This document shows, piece by piece, positions 50,503 through 63,200 of a stretch of 64,000 nt of DNA. Origin of the DNA: Gavia stellata (Eukaryota; Chordata; Aves; Gaviiformes; Gaviidae); NCBI RefSeq assembly GCF_030936135.1, contig NC_082612.1, forward strand, positions 15,049,001-15,113,000, in the 5' to 3' direction. Under the pieces are notes generated by a model. It was not told the origin of the DNA and ran no database searches. It worked only from the letters and a program-made list of their open reading frames with translations. Both the position numbers and the translations under genes were made by a program. Numbering within the stretch: position 1 is the first letter of the stretch; every line of letters starts with the position of its first letter.

Positions 50503-50574
50503 ATGAGCGGCGGGGAGGTGGTCTGCTCGGGCTGGCTCCGAAAGTCCCCACCGGAGAAGAAGTTGAAACGCTAC
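50503..50574 (+). CDS. GAB1: GAB1 first coding exon (partial gene; residues 1-24)
   Basis: The 24 codons begin [20 protein letters not shown] and end with LKRY. By recall, this matches the N-terminus of vertebrate GAB1; GAB2 differs in having an extra G and D near the start, VCTG for VCSG and LRRY for LKRY. GAB1 is a cytoplasmic docking protein. Its N-terminal PH domain binds phosphoinositides at the plasma membrane, and its tyrosines recruit SHP2, PI3K p85 and CRK downstream of MET, EGFR and cytokine receptors. This exon carries only the first strand of the PH domain; the following residues (AWKRRW in human) must come from exon 2, outside the window. The exon ends after a complete codon, so the intron is phase 0. 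The start is chosen because the in-frame TGA at 50320-50322 is followed by no earlier in-frame ATG, and G at -3 gives a fair Kozak context. Frame and splice site are intact, with no sign of a pseudogene. Confidence 0.95.
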
Positions 50575-50580
50575 GTGAGT
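50575..50580 (+). other. GAB1: GAB1 exon 1 splice donor
   Basis: TAC is followed directly by GTGAGT, a full match to the U1 donor consensus, exactly where the GAB1-like protein similarity stops. Reading through would add an unrelated tail that stays open only because the DNA is GC-rich. Confidence 0.93.
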
Positions 50581-50804
50581 GCCCTCTCCCACTCGCGGTC
50601 CGCGCTCCCCCTCCCTTCCCCGCTTCTCCCCCGGCGGGGCTCCCCGCTCGCCTCCCGCTCCCGCCCGGCCCGGCCTCCCCGCGCGGTCCCTCCCGGCCGG
50701 GCCCGGCGGCGGCGGCGGCGCCGCGGACGAGCCGCCCTCCCGGCCGCCTCCCCGTTTCGGCCGGGACTGCTGCCCGGTACGTCCGGCGGGGCTTCCCGAC
50801 CCTT

Positions 50805-50870
50805 TATCTTCCTTTTATTTTTTTCCCCCTTTTTTTCTTTTTCCTTTTTTTTTTTTCTTTTTTCCCTTAG
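50805..50870 (+). other. Long polypyrimidine tract ending in AG inside intron 1
   Basis: About 60 nt of almost pure C/T ends in TTTTTTCCCTTAG, 230 bp after the GAB1 donor. It has the form of a very strong 3' splice acceptor. It could define an alternative exon or a cryptic site, or be an unspliced pyrimidine microsatellite. No annotated exon is implied. Confidence 0.4.
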
Positions 50871-52617
50871 AAAAAGGGGCGCCGAGCGGTCAGATGTTTC
50901 TGCCCTGCTTTTATCGCCTTTCCGAGGGAGTCGGGAGAGGGAGGGGGGCGGAGTTTTTCCGTCTTCCCTTTGGATCCGGGCTCGGTATATCTGTATTTTC
51001 AAACGTAAACACTTGCCGTGCTGGTGCCTGATCGAAGGGGAGGGCGGGGGGCGCCCCGTATCTCGGCTCGGTGCGGCGGGCCGAGAGCCGCTCCTGGCGG
51101 GAGGGCAGCCGGAGCTGTTGGCCCGGAGACGGCGGGAGCCGGGGATGCCCCGGGAGCCCTCCCCGCTGGGGCCGGGGGGGGGGGCTTTGCCCTTGGGACA
51201 GGGGCCCCTTACATCGGGGAAGAGGAGGGGGTGTGTGTGGAGGAGGGAGTTGCCAGAAAAGTGCCTCTTTCTCACTTGAAGTTCAGCCTGCTGTTGCTCA
51301 GAAGTAAACACGTTGGCAGAGGCTGTAGCGGAGCTGACAGGGAGTTCGCAGGAAAATGGAGCGCGTTTGCTGAGCGGGCAGATTTGGCGGCCGGGCAGCA
51401 GCCGTGCTGCCGGGCGCTGGGGCTCCCGGGGCTGGCGGGGACGCTGGCGAGTCACGTAGGAGGAATGGGAGATGCCAGGAGTCATCTCTGCTCAGCCCTT
51501 GCCCGTTGGCACCCGGGTCGCTTCGCGGCATCTGCATAATTGGTACAACATGTTGGGCCTTTTTTTTTTTTGTCTTCATTTAGCCAGTTAGGTTGTATTT
51601 AAATAGAAACGGCCTTTGCAATTATCAGTTTTGGCTGGTTTTTGTGTGTGTTTTTTTTCTTTTTTTTTGAGGCAGCTAAACCTTCAGATTCGTTTGAGAA
51701 TCTGTGAATGTGGGTCTTAATCTGACCGTGTTATTTTCATCTGTTAGCGATTAGCAGCCGCTTCTTGAAGAACTGTTGCTGTTACGGACAATTTTTTAAA
51801 TGCCAGGAAATTGGTGCAATGAGACTCTCTTAAAGTTAAAAAATAACATTTGGGATAGGCCATTCTCTGGTTCCCAGTGGCAAAAATCCTGTTCGTGCGA
51901 AGGACACAGGATCAGACTTGCAAAGAGAACGTCCTGATGGGTCATGGCAGGGCTGTGCTTCCCTGCCGAATTGGACACGGGCTGGATTTTTGGCCGATCC
52001 TCCGTGTGTATGTGTATATTCACAGGATACCGCTTGACCAATGTGCAGGAATTAAGAGCACTATTAATGTTTTTAGAGTTTGATCAGGAAATTTATTCAA
52101 ACTTTAAGTCATGTGCAGTTATGCTGTCTGGTAACAGACAGAATTGTAAGCAAGTGTTTGCCCTCCTAAATGGATACCATAAATTAGTCCCTACATATGC
52201 TAGCTTTTTCCTGGGTAACTGCCCTTTCAGTGTATTTATAGCTCCACTTCCCTACTGGAATAACATCAGAACCTTTGAGGGGAAACCCCTGACTACAGTG
52301 TTAGTCAGGTGGTTCCCTGTCCTAAAGAAGCAATTCCTTAATTTTCACTTGAAAGGGGGCTCTGCTTTTTGAGGAGGCAGAGGATCAGTGTGATAGTACG
52401 GCAAGCTTATATGAGCATGACTTGTTTTAGCATCTGCATGCACTGTAGGCCTTAAGGTCATAGTTTTAAGTCTTGCATGTTGTTTTAGGCTGTTTTCTGC
52501 TTGTGTAAAAGAAAGGTACCGTTTAAAAGAGGACTTAAAGTAAAATTTCTCCTGCTTGTCTGTAGTGCCTGAGCAGTTGTAGGCTGAAGGTTGGTGCTCA
52601 CTTCAAAGACATAAAAG

Positions 52618-52626
52618 TGACCTTGA
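52618..52626 (+). promoter_or_regulatory. ERR/NR5A-type extended half-site in intron 1
   Basis: TGACCTTGA is the exact complement of TCAAGGTCA. A 9-mer is expected by chance every few hundred kilobases per strand, so it is worth listing but not decisive. Confidence 0.3.
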
Positions 52627-54243
52627 CATCATGATCGCCATCTTCAAGCAAAGAAAAAGTTGATGTACTTAAGACGATGAACTTTAACTGAGTGCACTGG
52701 TTGAAGTGTTGGCTTATGCTCTCTGTAATTCTACGCTTAGGCGAAGGCACAGAAGAACTGTGTTTTTTAAAGCCATATTTTATACTCGTGATATTTCAAG
52801 AGGCTGCACCAGACGAAAAGATGGTAAAGTGATTTCAGTTGGAAACTGCTTTTCTGCAACGCATACTTTTCACATATATATATGGAAAATTGTAACTTCA
52901 CGCTCTATTAGTTTTTGCATGCAAGTGTTGGGGCAAATCCAGGTTACCATCTGGGAAGGGAGATAAAAAGTCTGAAATTGCAGTTAAATATGGTTTCAGT
53001 TCTTAGGAAGGGTGAAAAGGAGCACTTTGAAGCTAGTACATAGACATATGTTTCACAGGGACTTAAATTTTTAGTTTGAAACAGTTGGAGATGGTATTAA
53101 AGCTAGCTTACAATCATTCTGAGGCTAAAAAAAGAAAAAGACCCAACCAACCCTGTCCTGCAGGTGGAAAAATCAGATTTTCTTGAATATATGCCTTAAT
53201 GCCATGGATGTCTTCCCCCCCTTAAAAGGAGTCCTATTTTCACATCTCGTTCATGTGTTTTTGGTACGGAAGTAACTTTCTGATAACTATTGGCATCTGG
53301 TGTTTGTTCCCTGGAGCTGCTATTCGGAACAGTTTGTTTGCTGGAATACACTGGTCATTTCCAGCAGCAGATCTCTGGGGAAAATACAGGTGACTTTTGG
53401 TGTTGGCCAGGGGTCCGAGATGAAGATGTGGATTTAGTAGAGAAGAAGGGGAAGGGAGCTGGGGCTAAATCCTGCACAGGTCTCCACAGCCTACGCGGTG
53501 GTTGCACGAGTACATGAAACAACTTGTTTGTGTGTGGGGATGGAGAACTGCTAAATTTCACAGCTTCTGCTACCCTCGGTATTATTTTCTTTCCTCACTT
53601 GTTCGGTTGCCTTCAACTTTGCAAATGTTTGTACCCTTACCTTATCCCACTGTACTTTTTCGGCTCTGGTCCCCTTATTTTTAAAGACGTAGTTGGAAAG
53701 CCCTTTTCTCTCCATCTGTCCTTTAAAAAGTGATAGTAAACCTTGGCTTCGTGGTTTTCTGCTACGTTGCAGTTCTGCTGTGCACGTGCCAGTTAAAATA
53801 GCTGATTCTTTGTGGTAGCAGCGTACAGGATTTTTTTTACTGCCATTATGCGAAGAAACCACCAGATATTTAAACACAGCTGTCCTTGGTAAAGCAAGGG
53901 AGAGAAGCTTGAGGGAATGGGAATAAGTCTTCTAAATTCTCTCCTAGAGCTACTAGGCTTTTGTCTGGGTGGTGGCTAGGGCTCAGTACAACAACTAGAT
54001 GTGCTTAAAATCAGGATTTTAGCATTGATGGTCGGTTTATGGAACTGGTTTGTAGAGAGTCCACTGATGCAGTGTAATAATACTCAGTATTCTAACATGT
54101 CCCACTTGGAGTGAAATACGTTGTATTTGATAAAAGCTAAAACTTTATCAAAAACATCTCACCCAAACTATATTGGGAAAGGAGAAAACACTTTTTTGGG
54201 TAAGTTGATTCAGATTTTTCTGTACCTGATAGGCTTCCCTGTA

Positions 54244-54261
54244 CTTACGAGAGTTCGTAAG
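54244..54261. repeat. Perfect 7-bp hairpin repeat in GAB1 intron 1
   Basis: CTTACGA (54244-54250), loop GAGT, TCGTAAG (54255-54261). No function inferred. Confidence 0.5.
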
Positions 54262-55202
54262 ATGATTTTGAAAGTAAATTAGGAAACCTTCATTTTGATG
54301 TAATTATTACTAAAAATCCTTTGGTTATTTGACTATTCCTATTGATTGTGCATTTAATTATTAAAAAACAAAGAGTTTAAAAATGAGAAATAGGCTTGCT
54401 CTCCCCAGGACATAAAGGGCACTGATATAATTCAGACAGGGCTACGCATAGCATCCTCTTACTTATTCTTATGTTCTCAGTTGTAGACGGTGACTAAAAA
54501 AGTGCCGGACTATTAAGCTAGTTATTGATGCTTGAACTATAGGCTAAGACAGTATAGGTACGAAAGTAATAGAACTGGAATATTTTACTGGGGTTTTGTT
54601 TGGCAGTTGCTCTTTGGCACTAATCACATAGTTGCCTCTTCTGTCTTGAGTAATACTTAAACGTGCTAAGATATGTAATGGTGTTAAGAAATGTTTTATT
54701 CAGCAGAATAGTTGTAATCTGGTAAAAGCTGCAGTGCCTGACAAAAGCCCTTTTTCTGGAAGGCAACTGTTTGTGTTAAAGCTTTTTTTTGTGATCTTGC
54801 AGGAGCATAGTGAGCAAATTTAAGAAGCCAATTGGTTTACAGAAAAAAACCCAAGATGAGCTTGTTTGACATCATTCAGCGCTGTTCCTGTAGAGCTGGG
54901 TCAAGTTAACTCAAGACAGATGAGTGTAATCAAGTAACATCTTAATATTCTGAACTTGGTTGTGCTTGTGCTCCTCCAGGCGTTGCTGAAGACCTGGCGG
55001 GAATCGGTGTCGTGCAGAAGCCTTTTCTTCTGGAAGGATGCCTGTCCCTTCCCTTCTGCTATGCACTGTGCAGGAACCCGTATTATGACTTATGATATTT
55101 TTAAACATGGGTTAGTAAACCCTAAACCATGAATTCAATAGCATGACTAAACATAATGCTTTTGGTTAATTATAGAAGGAAGTTGCTTTGCTTTCTGTGC
55201 CG

Positions 55203-55229
55203 ACCGAAGATACTGAAACGATCTTCGGT
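55203..55229. repeat. Perfect 9-bp hairpin repeat in GAB1 intron 1
   Basis: ACCGAAGAT (55203-55211), a 9-nt loop and ATCTTCGGT (55221-55229). Two CpGs sit in the stem, in otherwise AT-rich intron. Too short for a microRNA precursor unless flanking pairing is added, which I do not see. Confidence 0.55.
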
Positions 55230-56999
55230 ATGACTTTGGGGGTATACCTACCTCCTAAGCTCTCTGTTTGGGTGTAAGTCTCGCTTGAGGAGCATGGAAC
55301 TCATCGTACAAGTATTTATCATCTTTGACAGGACATGAGCAGCTGGTGTTGACTTTGCTGCGCAAGGTACAGCACTGTCAGCATTTGACCTATGGTGTAT
55401 GCTCTGAATTAATTACCAGTGGATGGTTTCAGAGCATAAGAGCAGACTACAGTATATAAAACGTATTGTGAAGTCTCATATACTTGTACTAAGAAAGATA
55501 AGTATCTTCCACTAGTTATTCTAATTTTCATGTAGTATACCACACTGATGTACACTGTTAATTTAAATGTTTCTGAGTTTGGATGGTCAGACAGCACCTG
55601 AACTGCTCAAACGCTTCTTTTCTTGGTGTAAGTAGGGAAGTCAGAGACTCAAATAGCAGAAATCGTCCCATTCCTCTTGAAGTGCACGTGAACTGCTGGA
55701 CATACGAAATAAGCCAGATACTCTAAAGATGTTTCTTGATGTGAACAATTTGTCTCAATAGCTGTTAAATGGTAGCCCTTAATTTGGGACCATAATAGCT
55801 GAGAGATGAGGAAATAGTCAAATTCTGGCTTTTATGGTGTTGAAGATCATGCTCAGTTGGATGCATAGCAGCTTATGGGTACCCTTTCACTATGCTTCTG
55901 CCTTTCGGTAGGTGTGTTAATAACATCTGGAGCAGCTAATCACAGGGGATTACAATTCAATGAAGAACTAACAGTGAACAGGGGGAGGAAGTGGAAAAAC
56001 AAATGAATGTCTCCCACTTTCTTGATGCTGCGTAGTAGGTGCTCCTGCATACGTGCACAAAGTCTTGCGGCACTGAACATGCAGTATAAGCAACTTATGT
56101 ACTGACCAGAGGAAATAATGAAATACTATGAATTTAAGTTCCAGTTATATGCAGGTGACCTTGTTTTGCATGCCTCTTTGTCAATCGTAAGCCCAAAGCA
56201 GCTGTGTGAAATAAATGTGAATTGGATATATTGAGAAAAGTATGTTTTTATTGGACAGTTTAGCTTAAAAAAAAAAGCATAGGCTTTGACTGTCAAAATG
56301 AGCATCAATTCTGGACGCCTTTGGTTGACCAGGTAGCTCTTTGAGATGAGAGATAATCCTTCCATTTTCATTCATCTTTTTTGGTATTCAACAGTCCCTT
56401 ATTTAAAAAGAGGAAAGTGACAGACGTAAAACTGTTTCCAGTGTCTTTTTCTCTTTCTCTAAGTTTTAAAAATCTTGGAATGATGGTTTGGACACTTCTG
56501 AGGCATGGATTTTTTTTGTCTCTTTTTGACATGACTTTTGGATCAGGTAAATAGGATAAAATGTCATCTCTTACAGACATTTAGAACACATTTATTTCCC
56601 ATTAAATTTGGCTCATGACTTTGATGAAAGTCTTGGCAAAAAGTAAGAGGAATGTCAGTGATTCAAAATGTAGAAATTTTAAGGGAGAGAGTAGTTTTGT
56701 GTATTGTAGGTGGCTCTGGCTTGCATATCTCATACTTCTTTAGTCTTGCTATCACCTTTTTCTACTTTAAAAATAGATGTCAGCAAACTATATTGGGTGA
56801 AATATTTTTCTTGATTTAAGAAGGGGAGTACAATTGATGAGGTGCAAGTTTTGTTTTGACGTAGAGCAAATAAACATAAAGCAAAGATACACCTCCTTAT
56901 TTTATTCATCCCAACTTCTTTTGTAGGGTTGCAGTGACAGACTTCCTGAGACTTTTTCAAAATGACCTTAAAATTTTCCATGCTTCAATGACTAATCAT

Positions 57000-57150
57000 T
57001 TTATTGTCAATAAAAGCAATTTCAACTGTTGCAATTTAATTGCAGTGTTTCATTAGGAGGGACAGACCTTATGTCATGCAAATTACTTGAGCAAGGCAGT
57101 CAGAAAGATCAGACAGAAAGGGATAATCTTGTCAAGGCAGGTATGTGTTG
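57000..57150. promoter_or_regulatory. Candidate intronic enhancer in GAB1 intron 1
   Basis: Contains TTTTATTGTCAATAAAA, a 7-bp inverted repeat with HOX/CDX-like TTTAT cores, the octamer ATGCAAAT at 57076-57083, and AATTTAATTGCAG. Low repeat content, about 6.4 kb into the intron. Confidence 0.3.
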
Positions 57151-57265
57151 TGTACAGGTGAATATTGTTAGTCCAATGTAATTTGCCACTGTGTTAGGGA
57201 GTCTAATGTGAATTCAGCTCCTCATATGTACAAACAAGTATTTCTAAGGCAGTACTACATTTTTC

Positions 57266-57293
57266 TTTTTTTTTTTTTTTGGGGGGGGGGGGG
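57266..57293. repeat. T15G13 homopolymer junction in GAB1 intron 1
   Basis: Fifteen T are followed directly by thirteen G. The G tract can form intermolecular or slipped G-structures. Length may be unreliable because homopolymers are error-prone in sequencing. Confidence 0.8.
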
Positions 57294-60200
57294 ATTCTGC
57301 TATCTCCAGACTGAAAATAAAGTCTTGTTTATTCTCAATTCCTCCTTTATCAATTCTTGATTATAGGCTATTGTGGTTCCTCTGTTATGAATTCTCTGGC
57401 TTGTTTACTTTGGGAAAAGTGTTCATAGTTGTACAAATAGTGTTAGCTTTGTAAATACTGCTCAGTGCACTATGCTAGTTGTATTTTTGAGCTTTTTTTA
57501 AAAACAAAAAAATTGGCTTCCAGTAAAAGGTTACGTAGTCTCTTTTTTGTGCTTGTGTTTTGGTCTTGCTTCCAGCTGTGACGAAAGTTTTTGTTTCTCA
57601 TGATTAACTTTTGAGGTTCTTTGGAACATGCCACACTACTTTTAGTTGTAAAAAATAATCTTATGTTACGTAGTATCTGACTGTCTCCTTAGCAGTATCC
57701 AGTAGGGAAATGTTTATAAGGTAGCTTTCCGTGAGATGAAAGAGACTGAATTGACTGTTGAACTCTCTAACCATCTCTTTTCTTTTTTTTTTTTTTTTAA
57801 ACTGAGGAGAAGGAATATATTTAATTGCATTTTATGCACCAAAATTACAGCTTTAGGATTAAACTCTCTGAGGTTATGGTGACACATTTTTCTTCCTTTT
57901 TTTTTTTGTTGAGGTAAATGGCAGTTATTTGGGGTACATGACAGCACGATAGTTGTCTGTCTTGGAACTGGTGGTATAACAACATGTAATTAAAAAAGGT
58001 CAGGCAGTTGTGTCCATATGGCTTGTGTATTATTATACGTAATACCTGTACATAATAATACAAATAATTCTGTGTAAAAAAAAAAAAAAAAGTACCATGA
58101 AAAAGAGGTAACACTTCTGCTAGGAGACTGTGCCAAGTTAGTATCCCAGTTTGTCACTTCTGGACAGCTGAGTTTAGGCCCCACATCAAGAATTGAATTA
58201 AATGAAAAGGTTTTGCTAGTTCTTACTTTGTACAGCAATTTATTGGTGGAGTGATTCTTAAAAAAAAAAAAAAACAAACACCAAAAACCCAAAACAAAAA
58301 ACAACCAAAAGACAAAAAACCCCCGATGCTTCTTCAGGAGCTGTGCTGCTTCTTTCCTCTGATAATTTCTAGGAAGCCAGAAGAAAGCTTTGCCTTCTTT
58401 GCTTCTAAAAAGGAGGTAATTTTTGTCTTCTGCCACACGCTGGCTAGCTTGGGTGAGGAATCGTGACGTGGGGTTACGCGCAGGCAAGGCCTGCGGCCGT
58501 AGCCGGTGCCTGGGGATGGCTTGTGGGTGTTGGGATGACCTTGCCTAGCAGGAGAAAAGCAACCTTGTCTCTTTGCCTGTTTCCCGCACCAGAGTTTTCC
58601 AGCCCACTGGCTGGTCACGTGTGGGTTGTCCTGCTGCTTTGTAAGTGAAAACAAGGCCAGATAAACCCTTGGTGGCAGTGGAGATAGTGGCTGTCACAAA
58701 CTAAATCTGCTTCCCCACCCACTTTCCAGCAGAGCCAGCCTTGGGGCAGGGTGATGGCAGATCTGCTCCTGCCTTCCTCCGGGGTAAGCCTGCCTCCACC
58801 CCAGGAGGAATGTGATGGGTTTCAGTGGTGCAGGCCAGCACGTTCCTCTCTCTGGGGCTACAGCTACCGCCAGGCTCTTCAGTATTTCTGCCTCAAAAGA
58901 AAAGGAAAAAAAGAACAACATAAAAATAGAGAGACTTTGGTTTATTTTTCTATGTTGTCTGGGGCTTGGGATTTAAAAAACAAAATAAACCTTCTGTAGG
59001 TGTTTATTGCTGACGGTAGGAGTTCACAGGATTAGATTTGGGGTATGAAATAAGAATACAGGAAGCTATTCAAACACAGTTAATACCCCTGCCTTCAGAT
59101 AGACCTTTGATGCAATCAACACACAAGAATTACAGCCCATTTGGGAGAGTTATTAAAAGGGTAAATACACACATGATATCAGACGAAAAATGTTTTTTAA
59201 GTTTCAAAATGGAATGATACCTGTTTGTATAAAAAGAAGCAATTCTGAAAATACTGTGTCAGTTTGTCATTTTCCCTTTGTATGAAGAATAACTGCACTG
59301 AGTCATGTAATGTGCTAGACAAATGTTCCCATTCACACTTAATGCATGTTTTTGTTACAGTTTTCTGACGTTTGTGTTTCCATGTAGATTCTTAAGCAGG
59401 ATCAGATGTAGTAGAGAAGCTGCGCCTGGTTTTGGGGTGGTGCAGGGGAGGCTTGATACTTTGGAAGGACTGCTTTTTGAAACCAATCGGTGTAGAGCAT
59501 GTGAGCAATTGTTAATCTTGATGAATTCCAAAGTCCATATGTAAAATCTGGCAAAGAGTTATGATGTAAAAAAAAAAAAGCATATAGATATTTGTGATCC
59601 TTAAAATCATGGTGAAATGCTGACAGCAAGTCTGTCCCTTCCCAGCAAATGCTGAAAGCTAAGGAGCGTATTAGGAAAGAGATGGTGGGGATAATTTATC
59701 TGATGCTCCTGGTGGTTATTGTAAGGATTGGTATTGCATTCTTTTTATCAAGAAACAACTAAGAGAGAGGATGTCAAAGTAATGCATGGACTTGAGGTGA
59801 ATTGGCAATTTGTTCTTGCATAGTTTAATTTAAAAAAAAAAAAAAAAAAGGAGGGGGGAGAGGGTATGGAGTGCAGTTTGAAATGGAAGAGGTTGGAGTT
59901 TCCAAGGACGGATGAGGCAATGGAGCGCTCTGCTGTGCGGCGTCCCCATTGGGAATGCAGGAGATTCCAGGGGGTTTGGACAGAATCCCCCAGCTGTAAG
60001 CATGAGCCTTTGGAGGTCTGGGGTGTGGTAAGAGGAAACTACTAAAATGTTGTGTTGTAGCCGGTTCCTTTGGTTCAGCTTTATGATCCAGTCTTTTCCT
60101 AGTTCTGCTGACATGCTGGAAGTGTCAGAGGTAGGCTATGGGTGTGATCCCATCTGGCAATTCTGCTTTCCTAGAAAGTAGCGATTTGTATGAACTTGAT

Positions 60201-63200
60201 TTGAGATTTAAGCCACAAACTGACAAAAGCTTATCCCTTTTGAATATATCACTTGTTGTGTAATTCCATGATTTCTTGTGGTGCTCTTCGTTAAAGAAAT
60301 GTTTCTTTCTTTCAATTATGTGTTACGCTGGGCAATGTTCTCATGGTGGCAATAGATAAACTTTTTGTTTACAAAATCCTTTCCTGTTGCTAAGGGAGAT
60401 AACTTTAAGAAGTGCAAGAGCAGGTATAAGGTATAACAATAAGTGTATCTCCCTGAATCTTGCATGTTCTAATGCATTCCCATTTACTGTTCCTACACAA
60501 TTATTGCTGAAATTATTTGCATCATGCTATGTGGATAAGTTTTGCAGTCTAATGACTTGTTACTCAGTGTGAAATAATGCCCTTAAAGCTTCAAGCTGAG
60601 GTCATGTCACGCTCTTAGTTGTGACCTATCTAATAGAGTTGTCTGCGTGCGCAAATGAAGTTAAATTGCATAAGCTTGTCAGCACTACGAAAAATAACTT
60701 AAGTTACTCTTCACTACTAAAGGTCTGACGGCAGACAGAACACACTTACATGCACTCAGGAGTCAGTCATTACTAAGATAAAAGCTGTTTTTTACTTTCT
60801 GGAGTTTTGGGGAGGGGAAGGGAGAAATGGGGCAGTGGGAAGATACAAAGCGAAGAGTAGCATTCAAGTGACTCATTAGTGCAAATTGGGAAACTTAACC
60901 CTGGTGTCATCCCAGGGTAATTTTGTCCCAGGACAAGTAACTACAGTGTTTTCTGCTATGGTGTGTACTTCAGTGCTAAATGAATTTAGTACTTCGCATT
61001 TTTTTTCTTGACCTGATGGCTCAGTTTATCTGTGAATCTCTGCAGCTCCAGGAAAAAAAAAAGAGAGCAGGAATTTATTGTCTGACTTACAAAGAGGGTG
61101 GCAGGAAGATCTTTACTGATTATATAAGGGAGGCACCATCATCATTACATAAATTTGATAGTGTTCTTTGGTGTTTTCTTACAGTGCAGTCATAAATGAC
61201 TGAGACTCAAATCTTCTTGTTTGCCGTTTTAGCCTTGGAATGGGCGCTTTAATTATGCAGACTATGACTGCAATTTAACAAACTTAAAACTTCAGCTAGA
61301 TATGTACTACTGAAAGTCGATCTAACAAACTGTGGAGGGGAGGTGCAAAGTCGTAAGCAACACTGCTGAGATGCTCAATTGCTTCCAACAACTGCTGGGA
61401 AGGCAGTGCTATTCCCATCGGGGTGCTTCTCCTGCTTTCTGCTTACGGGAAGAGGCTTTCCTATCAATCTCTGCAACCAGCATCCGACAGAGCTGAAGTA
61501 TGTTCCTGCCTCCCTTAGCTGGCTGGAAAATGAGCCTTCTTTATGTCCGCCTTTCAATGCTTTGCTTCTGGTAGCTGCTGTTTAAAGGGAGGGCAGATGG
61601 AGTGCTCCTCTCTGAAATCTTTGTCTGCTTAAACAAAATAGGGAGTAAGGAAGACCATGATCTGTCCTTTCCAATTGGGAGACTGAGCTGGACAGATGTT
61701 TCTTGCTCAGTGTTAAGGAGGAAAGTCCCTGGCTAGGGGCCTTAGGGTGAGGGTTAAAAGGTGAAGAAGTCCTACGGGAGCCTCCTGCTGCAATGATCGC
61801 TTCAGCCCTGCACAAGTGAGAGAGAAGATCCAAAATTTGTGTCTCATGTCCTTTCGTTCTCCTCCTTCCTCTCATTGCAACTATTTTGTGTTTATTTTCC
61901 TACTTTTAAATTGCATAATTTAGTCCTTCCTGTCACTTCCTAATGTCTGAATCATAGGTAGATCTTCCTGCCTGCAGTAAACAAACATTTTACTCCTGGC
62001 ACTTTTCCAAACATAGAAACTGTATTTATGAAGGGGGGGGGGTCCCTCTGGCAATGTGCTTGGGAAGCTAATTCACTTGTGTGCAGGTTGGATAAGCTGC
62101 TTACTGCACGCTTCTGTGGCCAACTGATATCCTTGTCTTTCCAATCTTCTAAACTGATGTAGCTGCTTGGCTAATCAGGACAAGCAGGTAAATGGTAGCA
62201 GATGATAAAAACAGAGTATAAACAGTGGGTTACGAGCTTCTGAAGTTAATAGCAGTGCAACTAGGTTGCTTCAAGTCTTCCTGCTGTTGGTGTTGCCTCT
62301 TCTCTCTGTCATACCTGCGTGTACATACACTGCTGAGATACATGGCGTCTGCTGTTTAACCAGTCACTTGTGATAAGCACTGTCTGGTCTAACGCTAGGG
62401 CTTTGCTCACTTTTTGGATTCTTTCACTGCAAGGCAAGAAGATAACGCAGGGCACTTTGGGCCGCGTGGTCTGCCTCCATCAGCCTGCAGGACCTCGTAG
62501 GCCATATTTGTAAAAGCTGCAAAATACGAATGTGTCATCCTCACTTTTCCTATTATTACTCTTATTTCTAAGCTTTGAAAATCCTTCATTTCATTTTTGA
62601 ATTGACTGTGACTCCAGAACGATGTGTAGAAGACACAGCTAACACCCATGGGAACTCCCCGCCTCTCCCGATGACCTCACACCTTCTCTTTGCTGGTTTC
62701 TGTCCTTTATGGGGAAAATACATCTTGAATCATGATAGACCAGCCTCACAGTGTGCTGAACACTACAGCTCCTGCACTGCAACTACATGTGGAACTGTTA
62801 AATGGACTTAATTTGGTAAATAGAGACAGCAGAGGAAAGATCCGGTCCTTGTTTTGGCAACTTTGCATTTGTACCTTCCCATCCATCTGTGCATCCTCAC
62901 TTCCCTCTCTGATTCCTCCTACTAAGATGGGAAGAAGGTGAGAATAAGTCAAATATATTTAGGACAGACTAGGTGAGGTAAGAACACCCTGAATGTTATA
63001 CTGACTTCTTAATTGTGCTTTCTTGTAAAAGAGAGCGAGCACCTTCTTCTCAACAGTTAAATTTACCTTGATTTTTGGCTGTTGCGTATAGCATGGGAAG
63101 CATAATCTCCATGCAGATGATTTAAAAAAAAAAAAAAAAGTCAGGTTGTGCCAATAAAACAAAGCAACAGAATATTACTCTAGCCTAGTTTAATACCAAT

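Larger units (their letters stand above)
48170..51250. promoter_or_regulatory. GAB1: CpG island / GAB1 promoter and 5' UTR region
   Basis: CpG density rises abruptly at about 48.17 kb, is very high at 48.47-49.14 kb and 49.38-50.80 kb, and fades by about 51.25 kb. An AT-richer notch at 49.16-49.37 kb contains T16 (49172-49187). The island encloses the first coding exon of GAB1, so it must contain the promoter. There is no convincing TATA box, which fits a dispersed CpG-island promoter. The transcription start cannot be read from sequence; the 5' UTR probably lies somewhere in 49.6-50.5 kb. Very long stop-free frames on both strands here are compositional and not genes. Confidence 0.88.

Noticed and set aside
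49317..50870. 517-aa open frame on + and 411/377-aa frames on - across the CpG island
   Set aside because: GC-rich DNA lacks stop codons in all frames. The translations are Pro/Arg/Gly/Ala-rich with no domain, and the true GAB1 frame occupies only 72 bases.
58260..58324. A-rich stretch as a SINE or retrocopy tail
   Set aside because: It is an irregular A/C-rich low-complexity run with no adjoining element body.
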